Source of the DNA: Hygrophila difformis | Lineage: Eukaryota > Streptophyta > Magnoliopsida > Lamiales > Acanthaceae | Assembly: GCA_030278955.1 (NCBI GenBank) | Contig: JAOANR010000003.1 | Span: 59,327,628 to 59,391,627 of the forward strand | Length of the DNA stretch: 64,000 nt | Direction of reading: 5' to 3' | Shown: in pieces, positions 43,321-54,699 of the stretch | Layout of the letters: every line of letters begins with the position of its first letter | Numbering within the stretch: the first letter of the stretch is position 1 | Made by a program: the position numbers and the translations under genes | Notes under the pieces: generated by a model | What the model was told of the DNA's origin: nothing | Seen by the model: only the letters and a program-made list of their open reading frames with translations | The model's database searches: none

Positions 43321-43670
43321 GAGATAATAAACAAAATAGGTCAACAGAAACAGTCCCTTCTGCTTTTGGGCTATATTATTTTGATTTAAGAAAAATGACT
43401 ACCAAAAAAATTTCGGACCCAAATTTTTGGCCAAATGTACGGAAAAATGCTAAGTGCGGGCCGCGTAATATACACGCGCTACGCGATGGCCAAAAGTGGA
43501 TAAGAAATCCTTCTACTAGACTATTTTTAGTTTTTTCGTTATTTATGTAATTAAAATAATTAATATTTTCCCCATACCATTATTAGTCCCACTTTTCTGT
43601 TTAGTCCATCCCAACATTTTTGTATCATTTTCACTTTAGGAAATAATTTAATATTAATCACCAAACCTAT
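43321..43670. mobile_element. Decayed arm of a Mutator-like element related to 1428-2639
   Basis: GAGATAATAAACAAAATAGG and the following 340 bp align with the left arm of the element at 1428 (shared words: CTTTTGGGCT, ATTTTGATTTA, GCCAAAAGTGGA, TTTTTAGTTTTTT). A short piece of the opposite arm is visible at about 44575-44632, where LINE 4 begins. The outer right end and duplication were not found. Confidence 0.65.
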
Positions 43671-43726
43671 ACTATCACATCACATCAATAAATAAATATA
43701 TTTAAATTTCAAAAGCGTTTATATTA

Positions 43727-44347
43727 GAGCATCTCTAATAGCCAACACTATACTCAAACCCATTTTACAGTAAATGTCACATCAAACAGTAACTCATCTC
43801 CAACCATTTATACTAAACTCAAACTCAAAAGAATATTCTCTATATATTCTTTCTTATACAAACTTATTTATCTTTTCAATCATACCCATCGTTTCTTATA
43901 AATTGTACATTAACCCACACAGATTCAATACTCATTAATTATGCCAATATAAATTAGTTATCTTTATGATTAAAATTTATTTTATAAAATAAAATTCTTA
44001 AAAACAAAAAAAAACTTAAAATCTTTAATCTAATTAGATATAAAGTAAATTTAATTAAAAAAAATATTGTATAAATTATAAAATTATTAACCATAATACA
44101 AAATTAGAATAAAAATTTGTTTTCTATTTTTAAATTAATATATAATTCAATTTGCAACAATTGGAGGGATGAAATTGCAATTAATTTAGTTGCAAAAAGT
44201 GATATAGTTTTATGAATAGTAAATACCCAAATTTGAGTATTTACTATTCATAAAACTCAAAAAACTTAAAATAGGTTTGGTTTTAGGGTATTGTTGAAGA
44301 GAAGATGCCAACCCATTTTAGGTTTTAGTGTACCATTGGAGATGACC
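43727..44347. mobile_element. Tourist-like MITE
   Basis: Termini GAGCATCTCTAATAGCC and, inverted, GGTCATCTCCAATGGTAC, and TTA on both sides (43724-43726 and 44348-44350), as for PIF/Harbinger MITEs. 621 bp, no frame. Confidence 0.65.
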
Positions 44348-44640
44348 TTAGTAATAAATTAAATTATAACATACAACAATCACATCACACACATATATAT
44401 ATATATATTAACTAAAAATTCAAATTCATAAATACTAAAAATCCCCATATAAAATACCGTGCTAAAAAAATTTGGGACTCTAATAATAAAACAATGTTTC
44501 TTTTTATTTTATACTAATTTAATTTAATTTATATTTATTTTATTTATTAATATGATGTGATTGTGTAGATTTGGTGATTAATATTGAATTATTTCTAAAA
44601 TCGTAATGGCACAAAAATATTGGGACGAAAAAAAAAAAAA

Positions 44641-46014
44641 AAGGGTTTCAAAATTCAAGTAGGGGATGGAACCAGAATTCAGTTTTGGCATGATGTGTGG
44701 GCGTTGGAGGGGCGAACATTGAAAAATCTTTTCCCAAGAATTTATGCATTGGCAGGAAACAAGGAAGGGAAAATTCAAGAGTTTGGAAAGTGGAGGGGCT
44801 TTGAATGGGAGTGGAAAATACAATTGAGAAGGTCATTATTCAATTGGGAATTGGAAGTTTGGGATAACATGATCGTGGTTTTGAGCGGTATTAACCTTAA
44901 CAGATATGTGTTGGATAGGGCTGTGTGGACAAAGGAAGTGTCAGGGAGATTTTCAACCAGGTCATGTCCGCAAAAGGTGGTGAGTTTGGCTGACACAGAG
45001 TGGAAACAAATGTGGAATCAATTTTGGAAGATAAAGTGCCCTCAGAAGGTTAAGATTTTGGTGTGGAGAATAATGCATAACTCATTACCAGTGCGTGAAT
45101 TTCTATTCCAGAGAGGATGTTTACAAGGGTCAAGCACAACCTGTGTGTATTGCGACAAGGACACAGAGACGATTGATCATCTATTTAGCCAATGTGACTT
45201 TGCAGGGGAGTTGTGGCAACAAGGAATGTCATGGTTCGGGGTGGTGGGTGCGAGGCCGGGACAGGCGACTAGTCTTTTTTTGGCATGGTGGATGAACGCT
45301 TTCCTGAAAAGTGACAGCAAGGAGTGGTGATTGTGCACTGGTATGGCAATATGTTGGACTATTTGGAAATACCGGAACGAAATGATATTTAGGGGCCAAC
45401 GAATTAAGATAAGCGCAGCTAAGGAAGAGATAAAATGGCGGGTGAGTATGTGGGTGAAAGCGGCTATCAAATTAACTGAAGTGAATATGAGTGGGATGGA
45501 ACTTAGTTTCCCTGTATGACTGGTGGAGTCGAAAGATGCCAATCATAAAAAGCTTCAGAATGGATTGGTGTGGGTGCGTCCTGATAGTGGGTGGCTGAAG
45601 ATCAATACGGATGGATCTTCGTTAGGGAATCCAGGACCGGCGGGGATCGGGGGCATTATTAGAAATGACATAAGTAATATCATTTTCATCATGTCAAATC
45701 ACATCGGACATGCAGACTCCACAACGGCTGAAATGATGGCCATCAACCGGGTATGTAAGGCATTGCTACGTGATCAGGGGTTTCCATTACAGAAATTATG
45801 TTTTGAATATGACTCAAAGAACGTTGTTGGCTGGTTGAAAGATCTTGCATCAACTCCATGGAGATTTAATGACTTGTTGGGACCGATTTTGGCGGTCTTC
45901 AATCATGCAGGAAGCATTAGAATACAACACATATTGAGGGAAAAAAATGATTTTTCCGATCATTGGGCGAAAAGGGGTGCTGAGGGTGAGAGCTTGGTAG
46001 AGGAATGGTTGTAG
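44641..46014 (+). pseudogene. LINE 4 ORF2 end: zf-RVT region and RNase H
   Basis: The frame to 45330 reads VGDGTRIQFWHDVWALEG, KCPQKVKILVWRIMHNSLP and the zinc-binding CVYCDKDTETIDHLFSQC. A TGA at 45328-45330 probably replaces Trp; the frame goes on as LCTGMAICWTIWKYRNEMIF to 45519 and stops again. The frame 45523-46014 holds RNase H with its acidic residues in place: KINTDGSSLGNPGPAG, TTAEMMAI, EYDSKNV and NDFSDHWAKRG. Confidence 0.88.
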
Positions 46015-46227
46015 AATGTCTGTAAAGAAATGGGAGAAATCGCAGGAAAACCGGGATAATACACAGGGTCGAATCTATTACTGGTCCTAAGCTTGGTGGC
46101 GGAGGAAAGTTAATCATAGTCATATGGTGATGGTGTCTGTCTCACTTGTATCGGATCGTGCATTTGTACTCTTTTTATGGCAAGTGTGAAATACTATATT
46201 TCTTCAAAAAAAAAAAAAAAAAAAAAA
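44641..46227 (+). mobile_element. LINE 4, 5'-truncated, other family
   Basis: 3' part of an L1-type LINE with a long A tail (46206-46227). It starts inside the RT connection region, at the point where a Mutator-like arm breaks off. Its 3' end lacks the TGGCTTCGGCTTCTC tail of LINEs 1 and 2. Confidence 0.85.
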
Positions 46228-46856
46228 CAGACAAAGCAATACAGTAAAATAAAATAAAGGAAACTCAAATTAAATTAAAATAGAACAAAAATGAAATAAA
46301 TGCAATACAGTATAATTGTAGGAGTATTAAATTAGATAGAGTAATAAAGTAATAATTAAATAAAGTAATAAAATAAATAAAATAAAAGTATAATAAAAAG
46401 AATAAAATAAAGCAACACAAAATAAATGCAATTAAATTGAATAAAACAAAGAAAAATAAATTTAAATTAAATACTATGCTATTACTTAATTGAACACAAA
46501 AAACAATTCCCTTTCTTGGTTATGGATTTCAGCCCCAAAATCATCTTCTGGAACATCTGCATTGCCGATCCTCCTCTATATCCAAAAGAAATAAAGGGTC
46601 CAAAAAAATGAAGGGTAAAAGACCATTAGAAGTAGCACTTTTCCATGTTCTCAAGAATTTAATATTGAAATCCCAAATCTTGGTTCCCATAATTTGCTCA
46701 AAGATCCCAAAATCTTGATCTTCTCACCAGAATCCATCTGCTACTTCATTCTTGGAAGTTGGTGATTTCTTTTGGAAGTTAACACCTACGAAACTTTGAA
46801 GGCAAAGACAGGAACTATTTTAAATTCAATAATACAAGAATAAAAACTAAAAGATA

Positions 46857-47115
46857 CTCCCTCCGTCCCACCAAACGTGTCCTGTTTGACTTTTTGACAC
46901 TGTTCATTGTTTAACTTTGACTCGATTTTATTGTAAGTATATTTTTGGAAAAAATATTCGAGTCGGATCTTGTTAGAATCGTATAATCATGTAGTTTTAG
47001 AATATATATTTCACATAATTTTTTGTTGTATATATTTTGAGATATTAACTGTTGAAAACGTGCATTGGATTGTGTGCAAAAATCAAACAAGACAAGTTAA
47101 ATGGGACGGAGGGAG
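46857..47115. mobile_element. Stowaway-type MITE E
   Basis: 259 bp, CTCCCTCCGTCCCACC and, inverted, CTCCCTCCGTCCCATT, TA on both sides (46855-46856 and 47116-47117). Present only in unit U1, so it came after the unit was duplicated. Confidence 0.9.
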
Positions 47116-47824
47116 TATTAACTAGTTTAATGTTGACATTATCACAAGCCTCAAGAGAATTTAATCCGAGAAATCCAAAGAAACCTTAACTTGTCAATAT
47201 ATCACAAAATCCTGACGGTATTACAAACCTCTTCGTGAAATTCTGACTGAAGGTATCACTGGTGAAATAATATATAATGGACCATAAAAATCTTAGTATA
47301 TCATGAAATTGTATAATTTGAACTAAACACTGATGACTCGAAGCACTATCACAAAGACACTAACCTTTCTTCTTGAAAGTCTAGTTAAAAGTCTGGTACA
47401 GCTTTTGGGCACATGTTTCATGGGTTGAACAAGGAAACGTATGCTACAAGAGTACAAGACAAACTACAGATCCTGTATAGAAAGAAAGAACATCGAGAAA
47501 CAACAAATTCATTGTTCAAAAACTTACCAGGCTTCTTCGAGAAGGGCCTATAATGCCACCATGTTTCCGAGATTTCCCAAAAGACATCTGAAATTGTCCT
47601 GAGAGATTCAAGATTGGAGTGCAGAGACCAACTAAGCTCACAATGGCAGGGAATAAATATGTCTTGAATTTGATATAATTACTCATGAATAAAGAAAACA
47701 ATCATGGTAAGAAAAGCTGGAAATTGTGTAATTGTTGAGTACATAGGGAATTAATATAATTACTCATGAATAAAGAAAACAATCATGGTAAGGAAAGCTG
47801 GAAATTGTGGTAAATGGAGTCCGT

Positions 47825-48055
47825 CCATAGAGACAACTCTTCAATGTGATCCAAAACATCTTGATTGTCAATGAACTCTACACAGCTCCAGTCAATTTGA
47901 TCTAGCATCGACGCCACTTGCCCAGTTTCAAGCATGCTATGTAGTACAAAGAGCAGTACATTAACTAAAATAATAGGGATCACCCTAAGGTACTGAAACT
48001 TATTATTCACCTGCATAAAGTGCTGCTGTAGTTTCTTATTCGTCAAGTTCATCAA
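47825..48055 (-). pseudogene. Class XI myosin motor exons, copy in U1
   Basis: On the minus strand MNLTNKKLQQHFMQ (48011-48052) is followed by a GTGAATAA donor, then after about 70 bases by QIDWSCVEFIDNQDVLD (about 47838-47890). Plant class XI myosins have, in the motor relay region, a segment close to NEKLQQHFN and then WSYIEF-DNQDVLD, split by an intron. After DNQDVLD the similarity fades. No other motor parts are found here. Confidence 0.65.
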
Positions 48056-48435
48056 AAAATAACGTGTGCCCGGTTCAGAACTTTTCAGACATCAGATGAA
48101 CATCATCTGCCAGCAATTATGGCCTAACAACAGTGAGATAGATAAGGAAGCAAGCTAGTAAAACACATTTGAAGTGAGGCAGCAAAGCACATAAAGTGAA
48201 CTAACCAGTGATGTAACGTCCCATTCACATATGGTAACGTCCCAAGAATAAATTGCACAAATTCCCAAATCCAAATAGTGAATGCAAGTAGAAAGACTAA
48301 AGACCATTACTGCTGATTGATATAGTGTGATATATTGCAGCATTCCCAAATCAAATATGTTATTCCAAAGAAATCACCCTGAAATTTAACGTTAAATAAC
48401 TCTGTTTAGAACATCCTTCAATTTCTCGAGCTCTT

Positions 48436-48609
48436 TATAGTGCAATTTGGCCTCGTTCGCGCACATTTTGAGAGACTTCGGGTTATTACATTCTTCCTCC
48501 ATAAGATCGTAATATCTTCATTGTGCATAGTCTCATTCGCGCATATTTTGAAAGGCTTCGAGTAATTACATTCTTCCTCCTTAAGACATAACATCTTCAT
48601 TGTGCATAG
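48436..48609. repeat. Tandem repeat, two ~85-bp units
   Basis: Two copies of a unit containing TTTTGAGAGACTTCGGG, TTACATTCTTCCTCC and ATCTTCATTGTGCATAG. The same pair occurs at about 54525-54699, at the end of unit U2. Confidence 0.75.
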
Positions 48610-50670
48610 TCCATCCCCATCGTGTGGATCTTTTTCATAAAATTAACTCTAAGGTTAGCACGCTTTGTAACGCACCGAAAATTCAAACCTGATTTTCGCA
48701 AACATTACCGCCGTACTAACTATTTTAAACTAGTGGCCATCTAATTTAAAACAGCTAGTACAAAGCTGAGCAAATCTGAAGTGACCATCTATTTAATCCA
48801 GTTTAATGCAGAAGCTAAAATAAATCAAAACACATAGGCACATGAAAAAGGTCTCACAATATAATCATATAACAGTACCAACAACTCATCCAGGCTACAA
48901 GCCCCCACAAAACAGCATGCAAATATCTCAAATCGGGCTACCAGGCCAAAGCAATAAATCACATAAGGCCACAGGCCGACAAAATGTAAATCCTAGGCTC
49001 ACAGGCCTCAACTACTCGAAAGCAAATATCAAGTAATAATAGCAATACCAACAGAGTACCACATAAACACATATAATAAGATAAACAGGCAAATCCTATC
49101 CATGTGATCTTTCATCCCCATACCCAAATCATGCTCCAGCGCCTCCAGCAGGATCTATAAAACAGACAAAAGCAAAGGGAGTCAGTACAACGTACTGAGC
49201 AAGGCTACGTGCCGGGGAGTAAGGGAACCAGAACCAAAAATCAAAATAATAAATAAAACAAGAGCAGAATATAAATAAAGCAATTAAACATCACACCGCC
49301 CCATACTGGTGCTTCAACCACAATCATTCAATTTATGCAAGTGATGCATGACCTAACCTACACTTATCTACCCTATATGCAAATGCAAATGAATATGTCT
49401 AGCCGGCACCTAAAAACCCGGGCGGTATGAACCCACGGGTGAGGATATCATCAACTCCACTCCGTTACAGGGTAACATACACTATCCCCGCAGGGACCAC
49501 AGGCATCAGTCATCACAGCCCAATCATCCAACCCGAAGGGCCAACAGGCATAACAGCCAATTCATCTCAGGCACAACAGCCAATAATCCACCCCGCATGG
49601 CCATCGGGACTCAACAACAGCTGTGAGGACTGCCCGATCAATCATAAATATCATAATCCATCGGGTTTCATAATCGTCAATTCCAATGCAATGTCATGCA
49701 TATGCAATAATACCAAGATGTTCAATATCTAATCACTAAGCTCGAATGCTTCTCAACACATAAAGAAATCAATACATAGCCACTGGGCTAAACATCAAAG
49801 ATTAAGTACATGGATTTAAGCACTTAGAAAGGTATTTAATAAAATACATTAGAATTAGTATAAAATTAGAATAAGTTAAGAACAGTTAATGACCCATTAC
49901 AAGTTTTAATTCACTTATCACATGAGGAATTGTATTAAAAGTACTAAAAGTAGTCTCGGCCTCTCCAGAGTACCCTTCTGAACTATTGTAACCATTTTCT
50001 TTTCCTTTGTGTCACCAGCACCAATTATTCTTTAAATCATACTGCTATAAACGAGTAGCAAGGGAGAAATAAGAAATCTTGGCACTAGCAATTTAAAAGA
50101 AAGAGAATGAATTTAATATAAAAGTTGCAAGCAATATGTCACCATAATTCATTGTCAGTACATATGCCAAACTATGACTAGTTTTCACCTCCATAATGTG
50201 TGTACGTGTAAGCATATATATATATATATACTTATATAAGTACCCCACTGTGAGACCGGATTACAGCACCAATCTTTAACAATTTTCAACACTATAGATT
50301 TCATATAAGCTAGTGAGAGCAGTGGCAAGCACCAATCTTTAACAATTTTCAACACTATAGATATCATATAAACTTGTGAGCAAACCAATTGAAAATCGCT
50401 CAAGAAACGCGATGATTTGAGCGAGTCCAAGATTACCCATCTTCTTCCCCTCTCGGCCGATCAGCCCTCTTCTCCCATTCCTCCTTTTTTTTTTCCAAAA
50501 CTATAAATTGACCCCATTTAACTCTCTAGTAGTTAAATAATTGCAAAAAGGTCCCATCACTCTCAATTGACACAAAAGGGACTTCATCCGGACTTGAGTG
50601 CAATAAAACCCATCACTAAATAATTTAAACAGTCCAATTTAAATAAATCGGGTATAGAGTTCTTATATGT
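48610..50670. mobile_element. 2.06-kb insertion between units U1 and U2, type unknown
   Basis: The junction GTGCATAG/ACCACTAAAA is continuous between U2 and U3 (54691-54710) but separated by this stretch between U1 and U2. The inserted sequence has retroelement-like words (TGTAACGCACCG at 48666) and CCCACAGGCC/CAGGCC-rich parts but no long frame, inverted ends or clear duplication. It includes a 63-bp tandem duplication at 50267-50392. Confidence 0.6.
50267..50392. repeat. Tandem duplication of 63 bp
   Basis: CACCAATCTTTAACAATTTT...CATATAAGCTAGTGAG repeated once with few changes (50267-50329 and 50330-50392). Confidence 0.8.
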
Positions 50671-52615
50671 GACCACTAAAAGTAACTTGTGCTCCTTTTA
50701 AACATACTTGGGGTATTACAGAACTTAAAATAACTAAAATTTAATTAAATAAAGTAAATAAAAAAAGTATCATAATAAGTAAATTTAATAAAGCAAAGCT
50801 AACACAAAATACATGCAATCGAATTAAAGTAAATAAAGAAAACTAAAATAGAAGAATAATATATATATATATATAAACAACAATAACAAAGTAATACAAT
50901 AAAATTAAACGGATAAAATAAAAGAAACAAAATTCATTAAATTAAATAAAAATAAAAATATATAGAAAAGTATAAAATAAAACAACAGAAAATAAGTGAA
51001 ATTAGATTAAATATAATTAAAACATTAAATAAAAATAAATAAAAGAAGAAACAGAAAATACATGAAAATATTAAATTGAATTCAATAGAATAATATAAAA
51101 TAAAGAAAAATTATTAAATTGATTTACAATATTGATGCAATAGAATAAACCTTAATTAAATAAACTAAAATAAAATAGAAGTGTAATGAAAAAGAAAGAT
51201 AAAACAAAGCAACAGAAAATAAATTAATGTAAACTACTTTAAATAATAAAGGAAGCCGAACTTATAGATTAATTAAATATGAAATTCCTGGGAAAAAGTT
51301 AAATTTAATTAAATAATAAAGTGAAATAAAAGAAAAATAAAGAAGAATAAATAAGGCAACAGAAAATAAATGCAATTAAATTAAATTCAATAAAACAAAG
51401 AAAAAATAGACTTAAATTAAATGATATACTATTACTTAATTGAACACACAAAAATTCTGTTTTTTGTTTATGGATTTCAACAATGCTCTTCTAGAACATC
51501 CACGTCACCAAGCCTCCTCTGCATCCAAAAAATATAAAGGTTCCCAAAAAAATAAAGGCTAAGGGACCATTAGCAGTGGCACTTTCCATGTTCTCAAGAA
51601 TTTAGTAGAACTTTCTATGTTCTAAAGAATTTTATCTGGAATCTCAAACTAGATAAGACGTTGTCCACTTCTAACTGGAATAAGAATGATGTGGACTCAC
51701 ATTTATACAAGAAAAAGAGCCAAAGCAACTGCACACTTGCATGTGTTCAATAATTCTTAATAATTCCTGATGCAACATGCTTCATGATTCAATCTTCATT
51801 ATGCAATTTCAAACAGAGAAGCACTTGATAAGAATTAAGAAAGGTTGCCAAGTACCAACTTACATCACTACCATAACGTGAAAAAGACGCGAAACAACCA
51901 CAAGCCTGTTTAAAATTGAAATGTAGTTTTGAGTCGAACCACTGTTACACCTAATTGGAATTGAAACCCCTCAGTTCAGAAAAAAAAAAAAGGAACTATT
52001 AAGGAATAGCAGCCCCAATACATTCGAAAAACAATAAAGATTGCGTGAAAATTAAATTGAAATCAAGAAAGAGATCATACCTGGCAGTTAAACATACCTT
52101 TCTTGCTTTATAAAATAAAAAAACCGAACGCAGTGATACCAGTACTAGCAGGCTAATGCAAAAGATATGCTGTGAAATGGTCCGTATGGGAAAGGTCTCC
52201 TCGGCATCCAAAAATAAAAGTTAAACACCGAGTTTAACTAGGAAATCCGTGATTCTAGAACTAGAAGATACCAAAATCTTGATGTTCTGAAGAATTTTAT
52301 CCGCTGGTTCATTCTTTGATATCGGTGGTTTCTGTGTTAGAAGTGCACCAAGGAAATCTGATAAAATAATACAAAAAGACAGAAGAATGATTAAAATCAA
52401 GAATCCAAATGACATAAAGCATAAAAGACCATTAGAAGTAGCATATGCATAGTACCACCTACATGGATGCAGGATTTCCTGTGAAATGTACCTTATTGTT
52501 TAGTAGTACAAACTAAAGGAAGATTGAAAATTCTTAGTAAAGGCTATAGGGGAAACAAAATATAAGTGAGTTTAAAAACCACAATTTCACTATATACTGA
52601 TAATGTTATGCTAAC

Positions 52616-52678
52616 CATTAGAACGCCTAAAGCTTTTAGATCTTCATCGCACATGCGTACTATGGCAGTCATATCAAC
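52616..52678 (-). pseudogene. SAM-domain exon, duplicate copy in U2
   Basis: 63 bases between TTGCAG and GTTAG encode VDMTAIVRMCDEDLKALGVL and a Met, the second half of a SAM domain. It differs from the U3 copy (VDMTALVHMCDEDLKDLGVP) at four of 21 residues. The preceding SAM exon is absent from this unit. Confidence 0.8.
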
Positions 52679-53079
52679 CTGCAATGTGACAGACCATGCT
52701 TAATTGTTGTATCGAAAAGAGTTGGCTAATTCATGCAATCATGTTTTTAAATCATCTTATCCAAACATAAGGTAGTGTGATGAATCCAATGATAGGGAAA
52801 TCCACTTACCAAACAGACCTCCGAATTTGTCCTGAGTGATTCAAGATTGCTATGCACAGACCAACTCAGCTCACAATGGCAGGGAATAAACTACATGTAA
52901 TAAGGAATAAATTTGTCTTGAGTTTGATAATAATTACTCGTGAATAAAGAAAACAATCATGGTAAGAAAAGCTGGAAATTGTGTAATGGAGTACATAGGG
53001 AATTAATATAACTACTCATGAATAAAGAAAACAATCAATGTAAGGAAAGCTGGAAATTATGTAATTGAGTCCATAGAGA

Positions 53080-53327
53080 CACCTCTTCAAAGTCTGATCC
53101 AAAACATCTTGATTCTCAATGAACTCTATGCAGCTCCAGTCAATTTGTTCTAGCATCCACGCCTCTTGCCCCAATTTCAAGCATGTTATGTACTAAAAAG
53201 TGCTGTAGTACTAACTAAAATAATAGGGATCACCCCCCTAAAGCTAAAGTACTGAAACTTGTTATTCACCTTAATAAAGTGCTGTTGTAGTATCTCATTC
53301 ATAAAGTTTATCCAAAATCGTTCACAG
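53080..53327 (-). pseudogene. Class XI myosin motor exons, copy in U2
   Basis: On the minus strand a CCACAG acceptor opens an exon (53270-53327) reading CERFWINFMNEILQQHFIK, followed by GTGAATAAC; the next exon (up to 53193) reads LKLGQEAWMLEQIDW and SCIEFIENQDVLD. The order, spacing and intron position match the class XI motor region (SFEQFCINFANEKLQQHF, then the INWSYIEF and DNQDVLD segments). This copy is closer to the family than that in U1. It lies upstream of the SAM exon of the same unit. Confidence 0.7.
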
Positions 53328-54699
53328 CTGTGGAAATAAACAACAGAAAATAATGTGCGCGCGGTTCAGAATTTTTAGATTACTGTAAACAATTATGGTC
53401 TAACAACAGTGAGATAGATAAGGAAGCGAGGCAGCAAAGCACATAAATTGAAGCGACTAAGCGAGGCAGGCAGTAAAGCACATAAAGTGAGCTAACCAAT
53501 GAGGTCTTGACACACTACTGCCCTCATTGTTAGAAAAAGTTAGACAAAACACAAAAGACAACACAAAGTTAAACAAAAAACAAAATACACTAAAGAAAGT
53601 CAAGAGACATGATCATCAACTCATCATTATTTTTTTTCTTAAGAATGTATATCTATAAGGTGCAAAAGCAGGAAATAATGCATACCTCTTGGCTGTGTGC
53701 ACGGACTCCATCATTCACCTAATCTTCACCATAATCCTATGTTATCCTCTCCCCAAATGTCAAGGCTAGCGAAAAGGAGTCAGAAGGTCAAGCCATACAA
53801 ACCTACCTGGAAGAAGCGCAGCCACAGACAAGGACAACAAAGACCTCATATGGAATGGACCAAAAGCACCTAAGAATGCACTGATACTAATACTAAAATA
53901 TTAATGCTAAAGATATTATGTGGAATGGTCTGTACACAGGGAAAGATCTCATCGGCATCCAAAAATCTCTGAGTTTGTTAGAAAAACCAAAATCTTGACA
54001 TTCTCACAAAATTTTATCTGCTAGTTCTTTCTTTGAAGTAGGTGAATTCTGTGTTGGAAGTGGACACCAAGGAAACCTGATGAAATAAAGCAACAGAAAG
54101 AATGATTTAAATCAAGAATCCAAAGAACAATAAAGAGGGATTGTTGAATTTTAATCTAGACATTGTCACAAACCAACACAAATGAGAGGATTACCAAAAT
54201 ATTGGTCTTTGGAAGTTTGTTGGTTGCCTTTCTTAATATAAAGAAACACAAAAAAAATCATCAATCTAATTGATGAATGCAAGAAGAAATATCAAAGACA
54301 ATTACTACCGATGAATATAATATGAGAAATCCCAAGAATAGATCGCACAAAATTCCCAAATCCAAATGATGAATGCAAGTAGAAAGACTAAAGAAAATTA
54401 CCGCTGATGAATATAGTATGGGAAATTGCAGCATTCCCAAATCGAAGATGTCATCCCAAAGAAATCACCATGAAATTTATCGTTTAATAACTCTGTTTAG
54501 ATGGAACATCCTTCAATTTTCGAGCTCTTTACCGTGCACTTTGGCCTCGTTCGCACATTTTGAGAGACTTGGGTTATTACATTCTTCCTCCTTAAGATCG
54601 TAATATCTTCATTGTGCATAGTCTCATTCGCGCATCTTTTGAGAGACTTCGATAATTACATTCTTCCTCCTTAAGGTCGTAACATCTTATTGTGCATAG

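Larger units (their letters stand above)
46240..48609. repeat. Segmental repeat unit U1 (oldest or most diverged)
   Basis: Order: AT-rich part (46240-46490), TTGAACACA...TTTATGGATTTCAGCCCC block (46490-46640), MITE E, myosin-like exons (47825-48055), and the 85-bp repeats at 48436-48609. The same order recurs in U2 and partly in U3. It also has a local duplication, 47680-47735 and 47757-47813, which exists in U2 as well. Confidence 0.7.
50671..54699. repeat. Segmental repeat unit U2 (4.03 kb)
   Basis: Runs from ACCACTAAAAGTAACTTG to GTGCATAG. Aligns with U3 over its first 2.3 kb at an offset of about 4.0 kb (same AT-rich start, same ACTTGGGGTATTACA, same SAM exon) and with U1 over its second half (myosin exons, 85-bp repeats). 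It is therefore the only unit carrying both exon sets. Confidence 0.8.

Noticed and set aside
46281..46289. TAGAACAAA as the missing 9-bp duplication of the Mutator-like remnant at 43321
   Set aside because: It matches 43312-43320, but no inverted arm stands before it and the region is AT-rich, so chance is likely.
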